NCBI GenBank assembly: GCA_018303515.1
Contig: JAGVXZ010000004.1
Location: forward strand, 1-36,126
Direction of reading: 5' to 3'
Source of the DNA: Candidatus Woesearchaeota archaeon
GTDB lineage: Archaea > Nanobdellota > Nanobdellia > SCGC-AAA011-G17 > GW2011-AR18
DNA: 36,126 nt
Every line of letters begins with the position of its first letter. Within the stretch, counting starts at the first letter, position 1. The translations under genes and the position numbers were made by a program. The notes beneath the pieces are model-generated. The model searched no databases. It saw only the letters and a list, made by a program, of their open reading frames with translations, and had not been told where the DNA came from. Positions 31,125-36,126 of the stretch are shown in pieces.

Positions 31125-31218
31125 GGGTCGGTAGTCTAGAAAGTTAATAAAACTTGGACAATGGTATGATGTCGCCTTGACATGGCGGAGGTCGCAGGTT
31201 CAAATCCTGCTCGACCCA
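31125..31218 (+). tRNA. tRNA-Val (GAC) with a 22-nt D-loop intron
   Basis: Acceptor GGGTCGG pairs with TCGACCC (one G-U), anticodon stem TCGCC/GGCGG with loop TTGACAT (anticodon GAC), T arm GCAGG-TTCAAAT-CCTGC perfect, discriminator A. Read directly, the D loop would be far too long. Removing 31140-31161 gives GTCTAG joined to TGGTATGAT, a normal tRNA-Val D arm with GG at 18-19. Mature length is 72 nt. It starts 10 nt after the primase stop, so it may be processed from that transcript. No CCA is encoded. Confidence 0.93.
31140..31161 (+). other. tRNA-Val intron in the D loop, bulge-helix-bulge
   Basis: Central helix GTCT (31134-31137) with GGAC (31156-31159). Three-nt bulges AG|A (31138-31140) and AA|T (31160-31162), each cut after the second base. 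Inner helix AAGTT (31141-31145) with AACTT (31151-31155), loop AATAA. There is no clear outer helix, as in the relaxed HBh' form of non-canonical archaeal introns. The predicted cut sites agree with those that restore the D arm. Confidence 0.85.
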
Positions 31219-31264
31219 ATTTATTAGATCTTCTCAAGATGGTGTTATGTAAAATTATTTTGAT

Positions 31265-32743
31265 TTAGAACCACTTAATAACAAAAATATTGTTTTTTTC
31301 TGCTTCATTTTTAGCATAATTTAATTTATCTTTTGATTCTCCATAAATTGTAAATAGCTTTTCTCCTTCTTTAACGTTATCACTTAATTTTTTATGCATA
31401 TAAATGCCAGCACCTTTATCTGTTGGTGCACCTGCGTATTTTGCAATTCTTGAAATTAATTTAATATTTACCTCTTTAATTTTTCCACTTCTTTTAGATT
31501 TGTAATTATAAGTAAATTTACCTAATACAATGTCATTAGATTTTATTTTAGAATTTCCTCCTTGTTCTTTTATTATTTCTCTCATTTTTTTATCAGCTTT
31601 TCCAGATTCTAAAATCTCTCTTGCAATGGGTTTCTTTTTTACCATTTTAAGTAAGATATTTGAGAGTTTGATTGATTTTTCTTTTAAATCTGTGGGGCCT
31701 TTTCCTGAAAGAATTTCTAAAATATCTTTTGCTTCTAGTGCTGGACCAACTCCATTACCAATAATATCTTCTCCATTAGTGATTATTGGTTTTATTATCA
31801 TCTTTAGTTTTTTTCCTATTGCTTTGAATTTTTTTGCAAGTACTTTGGCTTCATTTTTGTTATGTTTTGCATGCTGACCTACTGGTAAGTCAATTAAAAT
31901 ATGTGTGGAATTTACTACTGATTTTTTTGCTAATATGCTTGCAAGTAGAATTCCTTCTGGGTCTAGGTCTAAAGGTTTTTCTAATTTAATAAGTAAATCA
32001 TCTGCAGATGCTAGATCTCTTGTGCCACCCCAAACTATACATGCTCCACATTTTTCTACAATTTCTTTAATTCTTTCTTTTGTATGTTCTACAGGTGCTA
32101 GAATTTCCATTGTGTCTGCGGTTCCAGCTGGAGAAGTTATTGATCTTGTAGATGTCTTAGGTATTTTTAATCCTGCTGCGGCTAAAATTGGAACAATTAT
32201 CATAGTAGTTCTATTATTTGGAACTCCACCTGTGCAGTGCTTGTCAGCAATAATCCCATTGCTTTTTATTTCAAGTTTTTTACTATTTTTAACAATGGCT
32301 TCAGTTAAAAATGCACTTTCGTCTAAACTCATTCCATGAATATAACATCCTGCTACAAAATATGATGCTTCAAATGGTGTGATATGATGATGCACTAAAT
32401 CTTTAACTATTCTAGAAATCTCCTCTTTTTCTAAGTTATAACCATCAACCTTTTTCTTAATATATTTTAATGAGTCTGGTTTATGTTCCTCAGTAATTTC
32501 GATTGGTTCCTTATCTTTTAATTTTATTTCTTTTAAAACTTCTTTGTATACACCTAAATATCCAGGGCTTATTTCTTTTTTATCATCCGTTACATCAACA
32601 AATAGGATCATGTGGGCCTTGCCTTTATGAATACTGATTCTATCTCCTGGATTAATATCAAATCTAATTGAATCTGTTTTGTGGATTAAAGCAATTAGTG
32701 GTCCACCTGTTTCAATGTTAATAAATTTTATTTTGAGTTTCAT
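31265..32743 (-). CDS. deoA: AMP phosphorylase (archaeal DeoA family)
   Basis: 492-residue phosphorylase that splits nucleoside 5'-monophosphates into base and ribose-1,5-bisphosphate. The N-terminal extra domain (about 85 residues) separates it from bacterial thymidine phosphorylase. Core motifs are IADKHCTGGVPNNRTTMIIV, KTSTRSITSPAGTADTMEIL and WGGTRDLASADDLLIKLEKP. In archaea it works with ribose-1,5-bisphosphate isomerase and type III RubisCO; neither is in this window. The start overlaps the end of the upstream AI-2E-family gene by 4 nt. Confidence 0.93.
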   Translation of the reverse strand: MKLKIKFINIETGGPLIALIHKTDSIRFDINPGDRISIHKGKAHMILFVDVTDDKKEISPGYLGVYKEVLKEIKLKDKEPIEITEEHKPDSLKYIKKKVDGYNLEKEEISRIVKDLVHHHITPFEASYFVAGCYIHGMSLDESAFLTEAIVKNSKKLEIKSNGIIADKHCTGGVPNNRTTMIIVPILAAAGLKIPKTSTRSITSPAGTADTMEILAPVEHTKERIKEIVEKCGACIVWGGTRDLASADDLLIKLEKPLDLDPEGILLASILAKKSVVNSTHILIDLPVGQHAKHNKNEAKVLAKKFKAIGKKLKMIIKPIITNGEDIIGNGVGPALEAKDILEILSGKGPTDLKEKSIKLSNILLKMVKKKPIAREILESGKADKKMREIIKEQGGNSKIKSNDIVLGKFTYNYKSKRSGKIKEVNIKLISRIAKYAGAPTDKGAGIYMHKKLSDNVKEGEKLFTIYGESKDKLNYAKNEAEKNNIFVIKWF

Positions 32744-33732
32744 TTTGTTGTAATAAGTTTTTCTTCTTGATAAAGTTTAATAATTTCAATTAATGTAGAA
32801 AGTATGACTGGTCCTAGAATTAAACCAATAAAACCAAATACCTTTAATCCACCTAATAATCCAATAAGAATTACTGCTGGTGATGTCTTGCTTTTATCCC
32901 CAATTAATTTAGGTCTTAAGAAAGTATCGACAGCACTTAGAATAACACCTAATATAATCATCCCAATGGCAATGAAATTGTTATTTAATAATAATTCAAT
33001 AATTGTAAGAGGGATCCAAATGAATGCAGGTCCAATGAAGGGGATAAGTGCAAGAAAACCTATCATAAGACTCCACATAATGGGAGAGGAAATACCTAAT
33101 AATGAAAGTCCAATGGAAGAGATAATTATTTCAATGATTGCGATCGTAAATAAACCATAAACGATTGAATATGTAGTTTTACCAATGTTTGTTAATAATA
33201 ATTCTTTTTCTTTTAAGGGAATTATTTTTCTGATTTGTTCAGTTAATTCTTCCCCCTTTAATAGAAGAAAATAGAGAGTATAAATTGCAATTAAAAATCC
33301 TAGAATTCCAGAGGGTAATGCAATGAAAAGATTTGTTGCACCTGTTTGAATATATTCTATTCCTTTAAAAATTACTTGCGAGATTAGTCCACTGTATGGG
33401 AAATCTTCTGAAGTATATTTTTCTGTAAAAGATTCTATGTTTTTTATGAAATCTGATTTGTAAAGGGTTATGGATTCTTTAATTAATATGTTTGAGATAA
33501 TTAAAGTTGGGACTATGATCAATATGATAATTATTAAACAAGTTAGAACCGAAGAAATCTGAGGTTTATTTGTTTTTTGTTTAATTTTGTTAAATATGGG
33601 GAAGAAAATATATGCTAATATAATGGCACTGATAATTGCTGTGAAATAGGGTTGAATTATTTTGTAAGAAAAGTAGAAGATAATAGATAAACAAATAATT
33701 AAAAGATATTTTTTAGTTTCCGTCTTGTCCAT
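32740..33732 (-). CDS. AI-2E family (PerM-type) membrane transporter
   Basis: 330 residues with about seven or eight membrane helices. Family signs are the N-terminal pair of helices around IICLSIIFYFSYKIIQPYFT, the central VYGLFTIAIIEIIISSIGLS and the C-terminal GFLALIPFIGPAFIWIPLTI plus GGLKVFGFIGLILGPVILS. The group is named for autoinducer-2 export but many members appear to carry ions or other solutes. The substrate here is unknown. It lies upstream of, and overlaps, AMP phosphorylase on the minus strand. A TATA-like CTATTTAAAAAC (minus strand, 33752-33763) is at leaderless distance. Confidence 0.9.
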   Translation of the reverse strand: MDKTETKKYLLIICLSIIFYFSYKIIQPYFTAIISAIILAYIFFPIFNKIKQKTNKPQISSVLTCLIIIILIIVPTLIISNILIKESITLYKSDFIKNIESFTEKYTSEDFPYSGLISQVIFKGIEYIQTGATNLFIALPSGILGFLIAIYTLYFLLLKGEELTEQIRKIIPLKEKELLLTNIGKTTYSIVYGLFTIAIIEIIISSIGLSLLGISSPIMWSLMIGFLALIPFIGPAFIWIPLTIIELLLNNNFIAIGMIILGVILSAVDTFLRPKLIGDKSKTSPAVILIGLLGGLKVFGFIGLILGPVILSTLIEIIKLYQEEKLITTK

Positions 33733-33755
33733 ATATTTTATTTTAGGAATTGTTT

Positions 33756-34499
33756 TTAAATAGTTTTTGGTTTGGATCTTAAGAGATTTAATAGTTTTGA
33801 GTGAAGAATTCCATTACTTGCAATAAAATTTTTTGAATTAAATGACCATTTATTTCCTTCTAAGTCAGTGATTTTACCTCCAGCTTCTTCGATCATTAAA
33901 AAACCTGCAACCCAATCCCAAATATAATGTGATGAGTTAAATACCTTTGCATCAATATTTCCTCTTGCTAAATAGGGTAAGCCTAATGCAGTACAACCGA
34001 ATCTTCTTACTGTTTTTGAGTTTGGAAATTGATTTATAAATTCTGTTGATGAATCAATAATTGCTAAATTTAAATTATTTACTTTTGATACTTCCATTAT
34101 TTTATTATTATAAAATGCGTTTTTATTTTTTTCTCCCCAAAATAGTTCTTTATGTAATGGATCATATGAAATCCCCAGAAGTGGTTCTTTCTTGTTAATT
34201 AAAGCAATATTAATTCCAAAAAATGGAATACCTCTTGAAAAATTGAAAGTTCCGTCAATTGGATCAATGACCCAATTAATCTCTTTTATTATAGGTTTAC
34301 TTTCTTCACTTATAATTCCATATTGTGGAAATTTTTTAGTTAGTCTTTTGATTATTAGATTTTCAGATTTTTTATCTGAAATCGTAAAAATATCATCATT
34401 ACCTTTTTTTTGTTGTTTGATATTTGAATTAAAATCTTTTAGAATTAATTTTCCTGCTTCTAAAATTGTTTCTTTTGCAACTTTTAGTTCTTTAGACAT
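33756..34499 (-). CDS. Inositol monophosphatase / archaeal FBPase family phosphatase
   Basis: 247-residue Mg-dependent phosphatase. Motifs: ISEESKP (metal-binding Glu, about 64), WVIDPIDGTFNFSRG (Asp 79 and 82) and YIWDWVAGFLMIEEAGG (third metal site near 194). Archaeal members often act on both inositol-1-phosphate and fructose-1,6-bisphosphate, so it may serve gluconeogenesis or lipid/solute synthesis. A minus-strand TATA-like box at 34521-34531 is about 27 nt before the ATG. It is divergent from the epimerase gene. Confidence 0.92.
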   Translation of the reverse strand: MSKELKVAKETILEAGKLILKDFNSNIKQQKKGNDDIFTISDKKSENLIIKRLTKKFPQYGIISEESKPIIKEINWVIDPIDGTFNFSRGIPFFGINIALINKKEPLLGISYDPLHKELFWGEKNKNAFYNNKIMEVSKVNNLNLAIIDSSTEFINQFPNSKTVRRFGCTALGLPYLARGNIDAKVFNSSHYIWDWVAGFLMIEEAGGKITDLEGNKWSFNSKNFIASNGILHSKLLNLLRSKPKTI

Positions 34500-34520
34500 A
34501 TTTTCAACTTTTCATTTAAT

Positions 34521-34531
34521 TATTTATATAT
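34521..34531 (-). promoter_or_regulatory. TATA box of the phosphatase gene
   Basis: Minus-strand GATATATAAAT-like sequence about 27 nt upstream of the ATG at 34499, spaced for a leaderless transcript. Confidence 0.5.
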
Positions 34532-34550
34532 CTATCTAATTTTTCTGGTA

Positions 34551-34560
34551 AACTTTAAAT
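34551..34560 (+). promoter_or_regulatory. TATA box of the epimerase gene
   Basis: AACTTTAAAT is about 28 nt upstream of the ATG at 34584. Confidence 0.5.
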
Positions 34561-34583
34561 AATGTCCTTTTTTACTTTTTTTA

Positions 34584-35426
34584 ATGAGATTTGTGATGAC
34601 TGGGCATGAAGGTCTTATTGGAAGTTTTTTGTTAAAAAGGCTGAAACAAAGAGGAGATAGACCAATATTACTGGTTGATAAAAGGTCAGGGAATAGTATA
34701 AATGAATTGGATAAATTTGAAATTAAAGAAAAAATAGATCTGTTTATTCATTTCGGAGCTTTTTGTAAAATTAATAAAACAATTGAAAATCCTGATTTGG
34801 CTTTTGAGGATAATGTTTTGGCTACTTATAAAGTTTTGGAGTTTTGTAGAAAAAATAAGATTCCAAAAATAATTTTTACTTCTTCTTCAAGGGTATTAGA
34901 GCCTGAGAAAAATCCTTATACTGCAAGTAAAATTTATGGTGAGGAATTAGTTAAAGCTTATTCGCAATGTTATAATATTGAATATGTTATAATAAGGCCT
35001 TCAACAGTTTATGGTCCGTTTAATGATTTAACTTCAAGGTTAATTGATATTTTTATTCTAAATGCGTTAAAAGGTGGGGAAATTAAAATTTATGGAGATG
35101 AAAATAAAACTTTAGACTTTACTTATGTTGATGATTTTGTTGATGGTATTTTATTAGCTATGAATACAAAAAATGAAGAATTTGATATCTCTGCAGGAGA
35201 AATGGTTAATATTTCTAAACTTGCAGATATGATTATTACTCTTGCAGGTAATGGGGTTAAGAAGTTTTATCCCCCTGAGATTGCACAACCACAAGAAGTT
35301 GAACTAGATATTACTAAAATTAAAAAATTGGGTTATGTACCAAAAGTTTTTATTGAAGATGGTCTAAAAAAAACATTTAAATGGTATAAAGAAAATTTCG
35401 AAGAAATTCTTAAAACCAGAAAGTGA
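34584..35426 (+). CDS. NAD-dependent epimerase/dehydratase (extended SDR)
   Basis: 280-residue nucleotide-sugar enzyme. The N-terminal NAD site is TGHEGLIGSFLLKRL (GxxGxxG form), the catalytic triad includes FTSSSRVLEP and YTASKIYGEEL (YxxxK), and the substrate half has IIRPSTVYGPFNDLTSRLID and YGDENKTLDFTYVDDFVDGI. It resembles UDP-glucose 4-epimerase-type enzymes used in cell-surface glycan synthesis. Substrate specificity cannot be fixed from sequence. It is somewhat short (family usually 300-320). Confidence 0.9.
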   Translation: MRFVMTGHEGLIGSFLLKRLKQRGDRPILLVDKRSGNSINELDKFEIKEKIDLFIHFGAFCKINKTIENPDLAFEDNVLATYKVLEFCRKNKIPKIIFTSSSRVLEPEKNPYTASKIYGEELVKAYSQCYNIEYVIIRPSTVYGPFNDLTSRLIDIFILNALKGGEIKIYGDENKTLDFTYVDDFVDGILLAMNTKNEEFDISAGEMVNISKLADMIITLAGNGVKKFYPPEIAQPQEVELDITKIKKLGYVPKVFIEDGLKKTFKWYKENFEEILKTRK

Positions 35427-35433
35427 GATACAA

Positions 35434-35446
35434 ATCTTTTTAAATG
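35434..35446 (+). promoter_or_regulatory. TATA-like box of the SpoIIM-like gene
   Basis: TCTTTTTAAATGT lies about 30 nt before the ATG at 35471. Confidence 0.4.
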
Positions 35447-35470
35447 TGAAAAAAGTAATTCTCTTTAAAG

Positions 35471-36126
35471 ATGGTACTTGAATCAATAACTAATCCAATA
35501 TTTGCAAAAAAACATCCGTTTAGATTGTTTCTAGTTGGTATGTTATTTGCAACAATTTCTGTTATATTTAGTTTATGGATTTTTAAATCCCAAACAAGTT
35601 TAGTTATGGTATTCCTTACTGTAACTGCAACAGTACCTTTAATGTATGCTACTATGCAAGAGGAAGAGGAAGAAGATTTAATACAGAAGAATGAAATAGG
35701 AATTTTAAAAGAACATAGTAAAACTATATTATTTCTTTCTTTTCTATTTTTAGGTTTTGTTGTGGCTTTTTCTTTATTCGCAATATTTTTACCTTCTGAT
35801 TTGGCAGAGACAGTATTTAGTGCCCAGTTGGATACAATTAAAGCAATAAATGCTAATGTTGCAAAGCTTACAGGGCAGGCGTTTGATTTATCCTATGGTA
35901 TGGAAGCCTTTGTTATGATATTTTTAAATAATGTTAAGGTTTTATTGTTTTGTTTATTTTTTGCGTTTTTCTTTGGTGCTGGTGCAATTTTTATTTTAAC
36001 TTGGAATGCGTCTGTTATTAGTGCAGCAATTGGAACTTATTTTAGAAATGGAATTGAGTATTATGCCATGTCTCATGGATTGACAAAAGTTGCAATTTAT
36101 TTTGGAGTTTTTTCTTTAAGTTTATT
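35471..36126 (+). CDS. SpoIIM-like (DUF95) integral membrane protein, 3' end cut off
   Basis: The frame is open from ATG 35471 to the window edge, giving 218 residues without a stop. It has membrane helices near FRLFLVGMLFATISVIFSLW, LFLSFLFLGFVVAFSLFAIF, VKVLLFCLFFAFFFGAGAIF and a last one at the edge, with an acidic loop (MQEEEEEDLIQK). The text LLFCLFFAFFFGAGAIFILTWNA resembles the core of the stage II sporulation protein M family, widespread in non-sporulating archaea with unknown role. Most of the protein is probably present. Confidence 0.7.
   Translation, partial: MVLESITNPIFAKKHPFRLFLVGMLFATISVIFSLWIFKSQTSLVMVFLTVTATVPLMYATMQEEEEEDLIQKNEIGILKEHSKTILFLSFLFLGFVVAFSLFAIFLPSDLAETVFSAQLDTIKAINANVAKLTGQAFDLSYGMEAFVMIFLNNVKVLLFCLFFAFFFGAGAIFILTWNASVISAAIGTYFRNGIEYYAMSHGLTKVAIYFGVFSLSL

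Noticed and set aside
31530..32339. Two plus-strand hydrophobic ORFs opposite AMP phosphorylase.
   Set aside because: Antisense shadows of a strongly conserved enzyme, with no start signals.

Overview
The window is from a low-GC archaeal chromosome, most likely a DPANN archaeon of the Woesearchaeota/Pacearchaeota type. The information-processing genes are archaeal: MCM, topoisomerase VI, a PriS-type primase, aIF1A, aIF2-beta, SUI1/aIF1, a RIO1 kinase with a KH-domain partner, eukaryote-type ribosomal proteins and prefoldin. TATA boxes sit about 25-30 nt upstream of start codons (leaderless transcripts), and two tRNA genes carry bulge-helix-bulge introns. Reduction is visible: the primase is a single-chain PriS/PriL-type protein, the Nmd3 homologue is short, and several genes usual in archaeal ribosomal operons are absent. 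The lineage is inferred from gene content only.

Layout. 1-600: tail of a truncated gene and a probably decaying hypothetical gene. 764-4666: MCM, an OB-fold ssDNA-binding protein, aIF2-beta and an exonuclease III-type AP endonuclease. 4669-5496: a ParB-like small protein and a frameshifted cupin. 5544-7537: short Nmd3-like protein, aIF1A, RIO1 kinase and the KH-domain (Dim2/Pno1-type) protein, a translation-initiation and small-subunit-maturation block. 7596-10260: topoisomerase VI B and A, translationally coupled. 10298-11560: tRNA-Asn (with intron), tRNA-Ile, a SET-domain methyltransferase and a small two-helix membrane protein. 11639-14840: methionyl-tRNA synthetase (damaged or non-standard start), a zinc-ribbon protein that probably lost its membrane anchor to a frameshift, and an MBL-fold hydrolase.

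15011-29799 is one tightly packed operon of 30 genes with no gap above about 15 nt. It runs uL3-uL4-uL23-uL2-uS19-uL22-uS3-uL29-SUI1-uS17-uL14-uL24-eS4-uL5-uS14-uS8-uL6-eL32-eL19-uL18-uS5-uL30-(small ORF)-uL15-SecY-EMC3/DUF106-eL34-eL14-(small ORF)-prefoldin alpha. It joins ribosome building to the membrane insertion machinery and a nascent-chain chaperone. The usual neighbours rnp1 (Rpp29), adk and cmk are missing, and two unrecognised small ORFs are present. Several of its proteins carry lysine-rich C-terminal tails whose DNA is nearly identical between genes.

The right end holds the fused primase, tRNA-Val with a D-loop intron, AMP phosphorylase with an AI-2E-family membrane protein, an inositol-monophosphatase-type phosphatase, an NAD-dependent epimerase and the start of a SpoIIM-like membrane protein. 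I see no CRISPR array, insertion sequence, prophage or defence cluster. The most interesting signals are the two precise tRNA introns, the one-chain primase, the duplicated ribosomal-protein tails, the missing and extra operon genes, and a cluster of apparent single-base frameshifts between about 5.3 and 13.8 kb.
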